A DNA stretch of 64,000 nucleotides, taken from Aphrophora alni. Lineage: Eukaryota; Arthropoda; Insecta; Hemiptera; Aphrophoridae. Below, one piece after another: positions 1 to 11,029 of the stretch (position 1 is the stretch's first letter; each line of letters begins with the position of its first letter). Below the pieces are notes generated by a model. The model saw nothing but the letters and a program-made list of their open reading frames with translations, was not told the origin of the DNA and did not search any database. The translations under genes and the position numbers were made by a program. The stretch covers positions 76,088,811 to 76,152,810 of the forward strand of contig OY740769.1 in NCBI GenBank assembly GCA_963513935.1, read 5' to 3'.

Positions 1-1
1 A

Positions 2-1180
2 GGATTTCTTCCGACTGCTCACTCTGGCGTAGCAGCGAGTTTACTTCCACATGGACGCACTATGCATAGTCAATATAAACTACCTATTAACTTAACTGAA
101 ACTGCACGATCAGATGTAAAAATAGATACTGCATTGGCAGTTAAGTTACAAAAAGCACGACTTCTAATCTTTTGTGAGTGTTCAACAATTCCTCGACATT
201 CAATTACAGTTATCGATCGTTTGCTCAAGGATTTAGACACCCAAAAAAAAACAATTCGCAGGAAAGGTTGTAGTTTTTTGTGGTGACTTTCGTCAAACCC
301 TGCCAGTTGTGCCACATGGAAGACGTGCAGAATCTGTTGACATATGTATAAAGTCGAGCGCTTTATGGCAAAATGTCACATTCTGTAAACTTCATAAAAA
401 TATGAGAGTTGATAATGGAGAAGAAGATTTTTAGGAATTTCTTCTATCAATAGGAAATGACACGTTACCAATCGTTTCTGGAGAAGACTTGGTAATGCTG
501 CCATCTCGACTAACGGACGAAGGATCTCCAATCGATTTTGTTTATGACCGCCACACTTTAGCAACCTGCGAGGATATTACCGAACGAGCAATACTTGCAC
601 CAACTAACGAAGACTGTGATCTTATCAATAACGAAGTCATGGAACTACTTTCTGGAGAAGAAAAATCATGGAGCTTTGACTAGGAAATCACTGAGGTAAA
701 GAACATCCAACAGAAGTATCCAACAGAGTTCTTAAATACACTTCAAATTAGCGGTCTTTCAAGATATAAATTGGTGCTTAAGGAATGTGCTTTTGTTTTG
801 TTATGTTGATTCGAATTTTGGATGCGAGTCGTGGACTTATTAATGGAACGCGTTTGAGAGTTGAGATCATGCGTCAGAACCTTATTGATTGTACGATTTT
901 AACTGGAGCTTCAGCAGTTGAACGAGTTCTTATTCCAAGAATAAAACTTTCTCCCTCAGACTCTTCTCTTCCAATAAGTTTCTCACGTACTCCATTGATT
1001 TTGGCTTTTTCCTTGTCCACCAACAAATCACAAGGTCAATCTTTGTCACGCATCGCACTATTTTTGCCACGCCCTATCTTCTTCCATGGTCAGCTGTATG
1101 TAACTCTCAGTCAATGTCGTTCGTTTTCAGGAGTGAAAATCTTTGTTCATTCAATTGAAAGACATCTGATGGTGAAATAA
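2..1180 (+). pseudogene. Helitron helicase (Pif1-like domain), broken
   Basis: This is the C-terminal helicase half of a Helitron Rep/helicase, the enzyme of rolling-circle transposition. The window opens inside the gene. The frame starting at base 2 carries the conserved stretch leading to YKLPINLTET, and then a Walker B-like region reading FCECS where active copies usually have W-D-E-A. A shift near the A-run at 242-251 leads to the motif CGDFRQTLPVVPHG, then the K/S-S-ALW and NMR motifs. An in-frame stop lies at 432-434, another stop near 680 and a further shift near 800. The last open piece (785-1180) carries NGTRL and the C-terminal STNKSQGQSLSR and YVTLSQCRS helicase motifs. With stops, shifts and a lost Walker B Asp, the copy is dead. 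Family assignment is firm. The N-terminal Rep part would lie left of the window. Confidence 0.88.
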
Positions 1181-1449
1181 TCACACGGAACGTCGTTTTT
1201 AGAGAAGTATTGTGAATATTGATAAATACATATAAATTTTATAAAATATGAACCTATATGTATTAAAAAACAGTTGAACTTATCACTATTATTATATTTT
1301 CTTGATTAGTTTGAACTACTGAACAAAGTTAAATGAGTTTTAGACTCATTGTAATTGATCACATGAAATAACAGATGATCAAATTTGAACATTTTTAAAA
1401 ATCAATTTCGCCTAAGATTTTTAAGATTTTTAACGCTTTTTATTTTTTT

Positions 1450-1480
1450 ACCCGTGGTAACACGGGTACGCGGATCGCTT
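1450..1480 (+). repeat. Possible Helitron 3' terminal hairpin
   Basis: A perfect 7-bp stem (acccgtg/cacgggt, loop gtaa, 1450-1467) is followed by a GC-rich tail acgcggatcgctt. Helitrons end in a short hairpin about 10 bases before a CTRR terminus, and the position about 270 bp after the helicase stop fits. The tail ends CTTG rather than CTRR, so the exact terminus is uncertain. Confidence 0.45.
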
Positions 1481-1506
1481 GTAACAGTATATTATACAAA
1501 AAATTA

Positions 1507-1705
1507 CTTGTAACCTAACCTAAACTAAGCTAACGGTAACCCAACCTAGGCTAAACTTAGCGTTAAGGTAACCCACCCTAAGCTAAGCTAGCTAGTTTAG
1601 GTAACCTAGCCTAAACTATCCTAACCTAACAACATCTAATATAACTTAAGCTAACCTAACATAAGCCAAGCTATCGTAAGCTATTCTATAACTTAAGCTA
1701 AGCTA
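1507..1705. repeat. Degenerate CTAA/CCTAA-type repeat patch
   Basis: About 200 bp are built from variants of cctaa, ctaag and gctaa, for example gtaacctaacctaaactaag. The unit resembles the insect telomere repeat TTAGG/CCTAA but is irregular and interior, so it is more likely a decayed simple repeat or transposon tail than a telomere. Confidence 0.6.
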
Positions 1706-1806
1706 ACTACTGTAAATTTTACATGTCTACTGTAATTACGGTATATTGTACATTTTTTTAATTTACTGTACATTTCCAGGTGCCAAAATTAAATTAATGG
1801 GAAGAT

Positions 1807-2507
1807 ATACAATTTTCATTTAATGTCAGGTGGAATTTTTCCGGATACTGTGGTGCGATAGATGGAAAAAACGTAGTAATTAAAGCACCGACAAGTGAAG
1901 GGAGTGAGTATTACAATTACAAAGGTACAAAGTGTACCTTTCTTGGTGTATCTTTCTTGCTTCTTGGTGTTGTCCACAGATATATTGATGTTGGAGCCTA
2001 TGGACACAATTCCAACAGTGGCATCTTTCAATCTTGTGACTCCCAGAAGGAGTTGTTCTGGTGGGGGGGTGATGCCTTCCCCTTAAAAACGTATTTCATA
2101 AAACCATATTCAAAATCTAACTTGACTATGAAGGAAAAAAATTATAACTACAGAACCAGTAGAGCAAGGAGAATGGTTGAAAATGCATTTAGTATATTGG
2201 CAGCTCCTTTCAACCTGTAGCTTTCAATCAGTAACAACTGTGAAAATGGTAAAAGCTGCATGTGCTATCCATAACTGGTTAAGTCCAACATCTCCTATTA
2301 CTTTCACACCACCCGGTAGTTTTGACTACGAGGATATTGTAAACGTTGTGATATTGTGATAAAGGGACTATGGAGATCTTAAATATCTCAGCTGTCAAGT
2401 ATTCAGCGTACACATCATACAACAAGCCTAAGAAAATTGCCCAACAAGTGAGAGAGAGATTCAAGGAGTATTTCTCTGGAGATAGGTTAGTTGAGCAGCA
2501 AGACTGA
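1807..2507 (+). pseudogene. PIF/Harbinger DDE transposase, broken
   Basis: This is a fragment of a PIF/Harbinger (DDE_Tnp_4/HARBI1-like) transposase. Frame 1 is open from about 1807 to 2220 and contains GAIDGKNVVIKAP with the first catalytic Asp, EYYNYKG, and YIDVGAYG with the second Asp. It continues with DAFPLKTY, where the third acidic region is altered (a GGDAF-type sequence where GDEAF is usual), then PYSKSNLT and the NYRTSRARRMVENAFSIL block. Near 2215 the frame shifts, and VKMVKAACAIHNWL (the usual ACxLHN block) follows in another frame. A third frame holds the tail KKIAQQVRERFKEYF, ending at 2505-2507. No start codon region is visible. The catalytic core is largely present, but two shifts inactivate it. 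Confidence 0.85.
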
Positions 2508-2604
2508 ATGATTCAGCAAACAATTGTGACACCTGTGTTTAATCAAAAGATAACATTCATAGACATAATGAAGAATATAACACATACAATAAATTATTAT
2601 TTTA

Positions 2605-2960
2605 ATAACTTACCGAATTACTAGATGTTTCTTTCTCCTTCAGATTTTCTGGTTTCATTGTATGATCCATATCAGTAAACCACGGCACAGAAGGCTTAGA
2701 AATAAAATCAGTTCCCCCACCACTTGCATTGCTTTTCACAATTAATTAACTCCAATTAATACGTTGACCTCAAAGATTTATTTTTTTTAGGATAATCCTT
2801 AACTGTGAAGTTTGATACATTCCTACGATGGCGTGTATCGACGTATACCTCACTTTGCGATTGTGGTAATCTTTAATAAACATATTCCATAGCTTTTCAT
2901 GGTCAAGCTACTACTGTACAAACGTCAAAGTTGTTTCCTCGGTTCAACATTTTGCCATTT
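2605..2960 (-). pseudogene. MADF-like second protein of the Harbinger element, remnant
   Basis: The minus strand reads EKLWNMFIKDYHNRKVRYTS (around 2830-2905), the look of a MADF/Myb-like domain (LW....YxNR). Further downstream on the same strand it reads KPSVPWFTDMD followed by an acidic-basic tail (about 2610-2735). PIF/Harbinger elements carry a transposase and a Myb/MADF DNA-binding protein, often in opposite orientation. The convergent position 100 bp from the transposase end fits that layout. The reading frame is broken by stops. Assignment rests on weak motif similarity plus context. Confidence 0.5.
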
Positions 2961-3081
2961 TTAAATTTCAACATTCACTACTTAACACGTGATTGAACGT
3001 TCCAGCGACTGGTTCTGCTGGATATGGCAACTGCTGGCGCGTCTTTGGCTTGCTGGCCTCTACAGTTACAGGCACGACGCG

Positions 3082-3153
3082 TTTACACGGTGCTAGTCGC
3101 CGGCATCCAGTGACTGGTAATCCCCACTGGCACGCCGACTAGCACCGTGTAAA
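3082..3153. repeat. 18-bp perfect inverted repeat, MITE-like palindrome
   Basis: Arms tttacacggtgctagtcg (3082-3099) and its exact reverse complement (3136-3153) face each other over 36 bp. The sequence inside the arms is itself partly palindromic (ccagt/actgg). GTTTACACGG-type ends are seen in Harbinger elements, so this may be the terminus of the neighbouring element or a tiny MITE. Confidence 0.7.
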
Positions 3154-5141
3154 TCACACTTAAGACTATATACACTTAGAGAATTCACCGGACTGCACTA
3201 CTCAAGGAACAGCAAAAAAAAAACTGGTGAATTAAGTAATAGGGAGTTGCGTGCTAACGGTGTGGTAGGTTTACTGGAAAGAGGGTGAACAACCTTTTAT
3301 CCCTAGCTTCAGAAAGTCTAGTATGTGACGTAGTCACTCCTACTAATGGAGTTAAACGAATAATGTTCAAAGTTTCAAAATTTTAATATCGTAAATATGC
3401 TACAAATAACTGATAGGCATCTTCGATCAAATGATAATTAACAAGTTTTGACAACTATTTATATAATTAATTGTAGCATATTTATGTTTTTACATTTATT
3501 AAACTTAAGCTTCAGTGATTTATTTAGTCCTATAATATGGGGTTTTAACAAGAAATATCTCCTGTTACATATTATATTATTTAATGTAGAGCATTTTTTA
3601 TTTTTATTTTTAATTCAGGTTTCATAATGACTTTATTTCTATAATATTTTGGATGATAGGATTGTCTAATAACTATACAAAGGAGGCATCAATTATTTTT
3701 CGAAATATACGTATTTCCCTCGTGTACTATCTTCGCATCTCTCCAATATAATTATTTTTTTAAATGCACTGATAGCAACCTTTCGTTTTAAACCCTATCA
3801 ATAACAATCATCTGCCTACTTTTAATATTTATGGCAATTTTAAAATGAAGGATAAAACAAAGTTAATAAAGGTAAAAACCTTTTTTTTTAATTTATTTAT
3901 TTTTGTGTATATTTATATTATTTGCAAATTATTATTCAGGAACTGCCTATCCATCATATCCTGTCGTGATGGTTAGTGCATAACAACCACAAGAACAGAT
4001 ATATTTAAAACAAAAATAATAAATTTTCCGAAATAAGAAAAAATAAATTTTAAAAAAGAAGAAAAATATTTCAGTCTACCTCATATACTACTATTGCCAT
4101 GGCTATGAAACAAGCATGACACATCAATAAGGACAACTTCAACACTATCAGCACATAAAACAAAACTAATAAACATAACTAATTACCTTACAAACTTAAG
4201 TATTATCTCTAATTATACTGTTTGAGAAAAATCCAAATTATTAAAATAACAAAAACATAGTTATAAAGAACAGACCAAAATAATTACCATTTCATTACAC
4301 ATTACAAATTAACAATTACTTTATAACTAAATAGCTATCTCTTAAAACTAATTTAATAGCTCAGTCTTAATAGCTAATTAATTTATATGGGTATTTCCGT
4401 TTCTGTTGTTAGGTAGTTTGAAAGCATATTAAACAATTTTTGAACATTTTTATTATGTTTCTAAATAGGTTTTTTTTTAAATTTTGTAGCAAATTCATCA
4501 AAAACATTTCTCGCCTTTAAATCAAATGATAGATTTTCAGTTCTTATAAACAATTTAGTTCCATAATCAAGCCGATTCAAGAGTGTTTCAGACATTCAAG
4601 GACTACGGGGTTTAGCTTTGTTGAACTTATGTTATATTTATCAACTCTATCTCTTAAAATATCATAAAATTACTTAAAAGTCATCTCCATAAACATTTAC
4701 AACTCATCCTAGTGGGCGCCCTATCATATAAATATCTAGTTTAGATGTTTATTGTTTAACTAACATATTTAGAGTCAAAAAGTCGATTAGGTCCAGTCAT
4801 AGGTTCAAAAAATCTGTTTGACTACTGCGCTATATGAATTTTATGTTTTAAAAGAGTTAATATTTCTATATTTAACCAAAAATATGGTCACTGTATGTGA
4901 ACTGTTATTTGTGATTCTATTTTATTTACTAAGGACACAAAACCCAAATTATACAACATCGAGAGATAAGGAATCGACTATGAAGAGTTGACTGCGATGT
5001 TTAAATTAACTTCCTTAACACTTGTAAAAAGGACTGTTAGACCAATTAATTTATAAAATCAATAACAGAGAATGTATGTTTATGACTGAGCAAAAACTTT
5101 ATAGTTTGATTATTTGAATTATAGGAACAATGATGTGCCTA

Positions 5142-5143
<2 letters not shown>

Positions 5144-5205
<62 letters not shown>
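5144..5205. repeat. (AT)n microsatellite
   Basis: About 60 bp of uninterrupted alternating AT. Confidence 0.95.
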
Positions 5206-5208
<3 letters not shown>

Positions 5209-5323
5209 TTAAAATTGGGTGTGTTGAGAGTTTTGAAAGGTCCTTTAGAAAAAAAAATATGTTTTATTAAGAATAATCACAAGTGTTATTGAAAAAATAA
5301 TAATTATGACTATTTAAACGAAG

Positions 5324-5324
<1 letters not shown>

Positions 5325-5372
<48 letters not shown>
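5325..5372. repeat. (AT)n microsatellite
   Basis: About 46 bp of alternating AT, 120 bp after the preceding tract. Confidence 0.95.
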
Positions 5373-5373
<1 letters not shown>

Positions 5374-6814
5374 CTCAATTTAATTAAATAAATCACTAGA
5401 ACACTGTGATGATTTTATATGAACAAGGAAAACCACAAAATAACATAAACAAATTTATTTTTTGGTTTGAAGTTTTTCCTTGTTCAATTTAATTAGTTTA
5501 TTACACTTTGTTGACCGAACCATATAAAAAGCCAATAATGAATTTATATTCAAAATTTACCTAAAAAGAACACAAATACGGACCTAACTATACACGTTTC
5601 CTCCCACCATCCACCATAACAAAGATTAGCAGCTTATAATAGTTTCACACACATCCTGTTAACCATCCCTATGACCAATATTAACAGCAACCTAGGATTT
5701 CAGATTATTAAAGATGTTGCTCTGTCAAATTGCTATAGAAGCACAAATTAGTATGGAGACATAGAAAATATCTGAATTACAAACAACATATAAAGCGTAA
5801 CTACAAAAAACATATAAATCATACTATAAGGATTGTAATGGGGAAAAAATAACATCAAAGTCACATAGAAATGAACAACAAACTTAAGTCTTTTCTAAAA
5901 CTTAGAGCAAGCAATAACATGAAATCTTGTTTCCTATAGGGCATAACATATTGCAAACAGTACGTCCCTTCTACGTGAGGTACAAAGAAAGTTTACCTTC
6001 GAGGAAATTAAACGTAACTAAATCTAGTTTTTCTGAAGATCTTATGAGCAACCATCACACGTGTGGAGCATGTCTACAGAAAGGGGCAGTTTGGTAATGC
6101 TTCGGATGAATTGGAAATTTATAAAGCCCAGAAGTACGATTCCATCTATTTAATTAACAACTAACTTTCGTTCAAATCTAACTTGTTGTTTGATACAATA
6201 ATTACAGTACATTGTCCATTTACATCAATTGTAGGTAACAAATAAGATGACACAACCAGCGTAAATTGTCGAATCACTGATCTAACGTGCACTTTGTAAA
6301 TTATTTCGTATGTGTTCGTGATTTATTGAACGTACATCAACCTCCGAATGAATTGTGTAATTTTTTTTTGAGTGGTGTGAATTGAGTTTTGTGTGTTTTT
6401 TATTACCCTAATGATGGATCTTTATCCGAAATTGCAATTAGTAGTCTATAACTGAAGAAAGGTAATGTACCTTTTTTTAGTGAATTTATTGTAGACTTAT
6501 TGTCTAGAAATAAATTCGAAGTTAATTTTAATTAATTATGTCACATGTTTTTATTTTGTACCGTCTCGTATATTTAAATCCATTTTGTTATTGTTCTTTA
6601 TATAATGGGACAGGAGAAGTTTCAATTTAGTAACAAAGCTTTGGTAGTCTTTATAATGATATTTTGATGTTACCATGGTGATTCTACATAAGTTATTTAG
6701 AAGGTTATTTGGTTATTTATTTATTATAATAATTAATTTTTGAAATGGATTTAATAAAGTTTTTTTTGTTTTTCATTATTTACTTTCAATTCCCCCTTTT
6801 GTTCTATATTGCAG

Positions 6815-6867
6815 CACAAGTGTTTGAAACTCTCTGCAAGGAGCTGGAATACAACATAAAGAAATGT
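6815..6867 (+). other. Possible small exon
   Basis: A 53-bp stretch lies between a good acceptor (tctatattgcag, ending 6814) and a strong donor (GTAAGT at 6868). It is open in the frame QVFETLCKELEYNIKKC, and its base composition is richer in GC than its surroundings. No homology was recognised. Its phase does not join cleanly to the transporter exon at 15598, so it could be a 5' exon of an unseen transcript or chance. Confidence 0.25.
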
Positions 6868-7119
6868 GTAAGTTCTTGAGAAACATCTGGTCTCCAGAGT
6901 ATTTTGCTGCTTTTTCAAGTAAGAATTGAAAAATTGTTTTTCATATTAATAAGTGTAACATCGTTAAATATTTTATTTTACTGTTAAATAATGTCATGCA
7001 AATATTAACTTCTGATTTAAATCTACTTTGTGACTTTTGTGGATATTTAAATGTTGTAGATTGTTGTGTTAATATTGTTTGTCCTTAATAAATAATAAAT
7101 ATTATGGCGATAACATCCA

Positions 7120-8420
7120 ACGCAATTAATTGCTTTCAATCTATAACTGCAGTAACTTCTAGTGTAAAATCTTCCCCGTATTTTCCCATTCGTACACTCA
7201 ATAAGTGGTTACAAGATGAGGGTCTAGAGTACCGACACACTTTACAAATTATAAAGGACACCATCTATGTTGACGACAGTAGTAGATATGATGTGCCCAC
7301 CGCTTTAAAATTACAAAAAGAACTTAGCGCATTTCTCGCAAAAGGTCTATTTAAATTAAGAAATGGTCATCAAGTTATGCGGAATTACTATACGAAATTC
7401 CCGAAAGTCATAGAGAAACACTTATTTATTTTAAATCACTGATCAACTACATTTCTCAGTATTAAGCTTAAAATAGACGCCAACAACTAATGAGTTCCCG
7501 TACACTATAAATGTTATCGAGCACACATTGTTAGCGCTCTATTCGTTCTGCCGTCATACATTGCTGTGACCCATGTGGCTGGCTATCTCCAATCACATTT
7601 CACACAAAATACATTATTTTACGGTTAATGGGTCGATTGGGATGATAAGCTGCCAGATAATATTGTCCAACCTTGGAAAACTTTATTAAAGATTTTCCTT
7701 ATTTAGAGCAAGTGACAATAGTACGCTTTATTGATTTACATAACGCAGTCGACACAACTACATGGTTTTGTTCCGTTTCAGAACAAAGCATTTTGCTGTT
7801 ACGTACTATTGACAGCAACAACAGCGTACCTAAATCGCAATTTAATCGAAAATCAAAGGTCGCACTTTTGAAACGCATGTCGATACCCAGCTTGGAACTT
7901 TGTGGAGCACATCTGCTCGCTAAGTTAAAAGACTATTGCATAAATTTACTCGCACCTTACATTAAAATTAATTTTATACGCTGCTGTTCTGATTCATCTG
8001 TTACTTTAGTTTTGATAAAAACACCGTCCTATAAGCTAAAAGTGTACGTTGCAAATGCAAATATGTTTCCTCAATTCAAGACTAAGTTTCACCCGGAAAT
8101 AAGTTTCATGTTACCTCCTGTCACAATACTACTGATTGTGATATGCGTACTATTACTTCATCTGGACGAAGGCAATTTGGCTAATATTTTCTGTCCATGA
8201 CTGGCCAAAATCAACTCATCACGTGATGGTCATTCTCCCAAAAATCACTCACAAACACGCTCTTCTCATAGGAATCTTTTCTACTTCTCAAGAATGAGAC
8301 CTGTGACGAAATACTCGAACTGGACAAAGCTAAAACTTTCCGTTCATGACTGGCCAATATCACCTCATCAGGTGATGGCCATTCTCCCAAAAACCATTCC
8401 TTAGCCTGCAATATCTTATT
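7120..8420 (+). pseudogene. BEL/Pao retrotransposon pol fragment (RT to RNase H)
   Basis: This is a fragment of a BEL/Pao polyprotein. The first piece (to 7442) shows SSPYFPIRTL, the IYVDD reverse transcriptase active-site block and the LQKELSAFLAKG helix. Between 7443 and 7700 broken frames show CDPCGWLSPITFH and DWDDKLPDN, the connection region of BEL/Pao elements. The 7673-8200 piece carries LLRTIDSNN, KSKVALLKRMSIPSLELCGAHLLAKL and the WSDS-like CCSDSSVTLVLIKTPSYKLK, which is the RNase H domain. After the stop at 8200 only scraps remain (TKYSNWTKLK). Several frameshifts and stops show an old, dead copy. Gag and protease are not visible upstream. The integrase end reappears at 10475. Confidence 0.85.
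8197..8399. repeat. Imperfect direct duplication inside the BEL fossil
   Basis: The roughly 56-bp stretch beginning catgactggccaa at 8197 recurs with a few changes at 8345, including the segment tgatgg(t/c)cattctcccaaaaa. The copies are about 148 bp apart. Confidence 0.7.
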
Positions 8421-8898
8421 AGGAAAAGGTTGTTTAACATAAAATAACGCAATCGTTAACTACACAATAAATAAGATTCAAATTAGACGAGAATCATTAC
8501 AACTATTGGATTCTTGTTTATAAAAACCAGAAACCACAAATCACTTTCAAGACACAACACGTAAAATCTTTTCCCAAAAAGACATAATATTAGGACAAAA
8601 TGAAACAACATACATTGAGCCAAAAATGGACAAACAAACACCACATGGACTACAATACTGCTTTGAACCCACAAAGGAAAGGTTGGATCAATGTGGTATA
8701 CCAACTTATATACCCAGCATCACAAAACATACGCATTAAACTAAAAATCATAAACCTAAAATCAATTTCGAACAGTATTTTACAATCCACAAATTTAAGG
8801 CAACTTACATTTGAAAAACAAACTATACAACACTTCAAACGGATTATGTCTCACAAATCTAAACAAAAACGCAAAAAACAATTTGTTTAATGAACGCG

Positions 8899-8899
<1 letters not shown>

Positions 8900-8929
<30 letters not shown>
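8900..8929. repeat. Poly(A) run
   Basis: About 30 consecutive A bases lie just before the gypsy fragment, close to the point where BEL sequence stops. Confidence 0.9.
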
Positions 8930-8930
<1 letters not shown>

Positions 8931-8940
8931 ATAAAAAGAC

Positions 8941-9592
8941 CTAGCAGAGACTAAGATAGACATTAATGAATATTTAACAGAAGACTTTACAACGGCTAAG
9001 CAATTAACTCAAAAATACATAAATCTGTTTGCACATGAACCGGAAGATCTACAAGAAGCAAACATGCATCTGTACAGAATCAAAATGAAAAACGACACCC
9101 CAAGTGCAATAACAGCTTGTCGTTTAAGCCTAACCGAAAGAACGAATTAGATAGACAAGGCGATGAACTCAAAAAGGCCAACGTCATGGAAGATTCACAA
9201 AGCGCATTCCCAATACCCCCAAATCTTGTGAAAAAAAAACTGAAAACCAATGGAGAATGATAGTTGATTATCGAAAAATAAATGAAAACGAGGAACAGAA
9301 CAGATTTACATTTACTAGATCCAAAACAGTTTTTGACATTTTGGGTACTGCAAAATATTTCTCTTCCATGGACATAAATCAAGCATTTTTCCAACAACCA
9401 ATAGCTTAAGAATATAGACAATACACAGTCTTAGTAACCCACAAGGGACGATTTCAATACACCAGACTGCCTGTGGGGATGCGAAACTCATCAAATTATT
9501 TTCAAAGAAGTATGAACAGGTTATTTCCGAAACCTACAACTACAAAAGACGTACGTAGTGTCCTGGGAGCAGCTTCTTACTATAGAATACAG
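8941..9592 (+). pseudogene. Ty3/gypsy pol fragment with internal deletion
   Basis: A decayed Ty3/gypsy (17.6/297-like) reverse transcriptase is spread over three frames. First comes a linker with CRLSLTER and ELKKANVMEDSQSAFPIP, then LVKKK. This is followed by KTVFDILGTAKYFSSMDINQAFFQ and, after an in-frame stop at about 9408, YTRLPVGMRNSSNYFQRSMN. The YxDD block that should come next is absent: the sequence jumps directly to KDVRSVLGAASYYR, normally about 100 residues further on. The fragment stops at 9590, inside the interval between the two halves of the BEL/Pao fossil, so it probably inserted there. Confidence 0.8.
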
Positions 9593-10300
9593 TAACACAC
9601 CCCCTCAACTACGAAATAGAAATTTACAAATGCGGAAAATTAAAACCTGACATGTGGCACTAATAAAAAATATAATAGTTTAAACAATTTAAGTTAGAAG
9701 ATACAATACAGTAATAAGTCATAATTAATAAGGACTAAAAGTAGGAGATAAAATTTCAGTTCGTTAACCTGACAAGGTATATAAAGCCACCATGACCTGA
9801 AGGGGTGATCAGTCATTATTTAACGGCGTTTGACGGAAACTCTGATCGTCTATTGACTTAGGGGGTCAGTCATTATTGAAAGGTGACAGGCGAAGGTCAT
9901 CCTCGTCGATTGACCAATTGCATTGGTCGAGACTATCAAAGAGATTCATCAAAAACAGAAGAGAGAACGATACAGTCAAAATACGGTAGCCAGTACTTAC
10001 AGAAATAGAGGTGAGCAAACCGACAGTGTATTCTTAATTCAATTTAATTAAAGAAAGTAGACTCATTTGAATTTATTATATTTCACAATAATATTCAGCT
10101 TGCTCTATCTTGGGACTAATTAGATATAGTTTACAATAAAGGGGATTGTATAAATATCAATAACTTATTTCTTGGAATCATAATATAACTGAACCTCTGA
10201 TATATATATATTTCTTTTAGCCATAAATCACTCTTTCTGAAATAAATAACTTTCAATATAATAAATAGTATATATAAATAATAATTTATAACAGTTCCTT
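9591..10300 (+). repeat. Possible LTR remnant of the gypsy fragment
   Basis: Directly after the last gypsy codons the sequence starts agtaacacaccccctc, like the AGT-starting LTRs of 17.6/gypsy-type elements. It contains a TATA-like tataaagcc (9780-9788) followed by a GC-richer leader-like segment. No partner LTR was found in the window, so the call and the right edge are tentative. Confidence 0.3.
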
Positions 10301-10474
10301 AACCATATTTATTTCACGCAAAGAATATATTTTGACCTTTTTTCCGATTGTGGAACTAATTTCACAAACGCCGATTTAAAATTCAATAATATTTTTAACA
10401 AGGTACGATAAATTCAAAATTTCTAACATGACGTAACCCTCTTCTCAACTAAGCATAACATTAAATTTCACTAT

Positions 10475-11025
10475 TTTAACTCCCGCAGCACCGCATCTAG
10501 GAGGTCTTTGGGAAAACGCAGTCAAGAGTGTGAAATTTATCCATCATCTTACAAGAGTTCATGGAGAAAATCGTTTATTTCTCGTGGACTTTTAATTATC
10601 CACGAATAACCACAGCAATTGTAAACTCCAGACCAATGACACTTCAATGAATTCAACAGAATTCGCTGCTCAGGACACTTCTCGATCGGTCAACCTTTAT
10701 TGTCTCTATCAGATGAAGACATTTCAGAACGTCCAACTAATCGTCTGAAACAATGACACCAAAATCAACGCTTCACGCAACAATTATGAAAACTGTAGAG
10801 TAAGAAATAACTTCACTCGTTGCAACAACGGTCAAAGTGAACTAAGTCGTCAGAAAATCTCGCTATTGTTGATCTTGTACACAATCACCAAACTTGCCAA
10901 ATATCGTAGTCTATGGCTTGTATCTTAGACACCCATCGTGGAAAGGATGGAGCTTACGCGTTATAACTATCTAAAACTATTGGAAGAACTTTTACTAGGC
11001 CTGAAATTAGGTATACAAATTTTCA
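10475..11025 (+). pseudogene. BEL/Pao integrase C-terminal fragment
   Basis: The frame starting near 10481 reads PAAPHLGGLWENAVKSVK, the hallmark end of the BEL/Pao integrase core. Scraps of the NSRPMT region follow near 10620. Near 10930-11010 comes THRGKDGAYAL, a stop, then SKTIGRTFTRPEIR, the C-terminal integrase tail of BEL/Pao polyproteins. Same strand and order as the RT/RNase H piece at 7120-8420, so I take both as one old insertion, with most of the integrase core lost or displaced by the gypsy fragment. Stops and shifts make it non-functional. Confidence 0.78.
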
Positions 11026-11029
11026 CTCG

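Larger units (their letters stand above)
3160..7080. other. Intergenic DNA with no recognised gene
   Basis: AT-rich, stop-dense sequence in all frames. It holds two long (AT)n tracts and one possible short exon (6815-6867), listed separately. I see no conserved protein motif. Confidence 0.6.

Noticed and set aside
1507..1705. A true telomere
   Set aside because: The units are irregular, interior and short; only a resemblance to CCTAA.
8600..8890. 96-residue frame before the gypsy fragment
   Set aside because: Ends in a poly(A) run and has no recognisable gag or protease motif; could be retroelement debris but not supportable.
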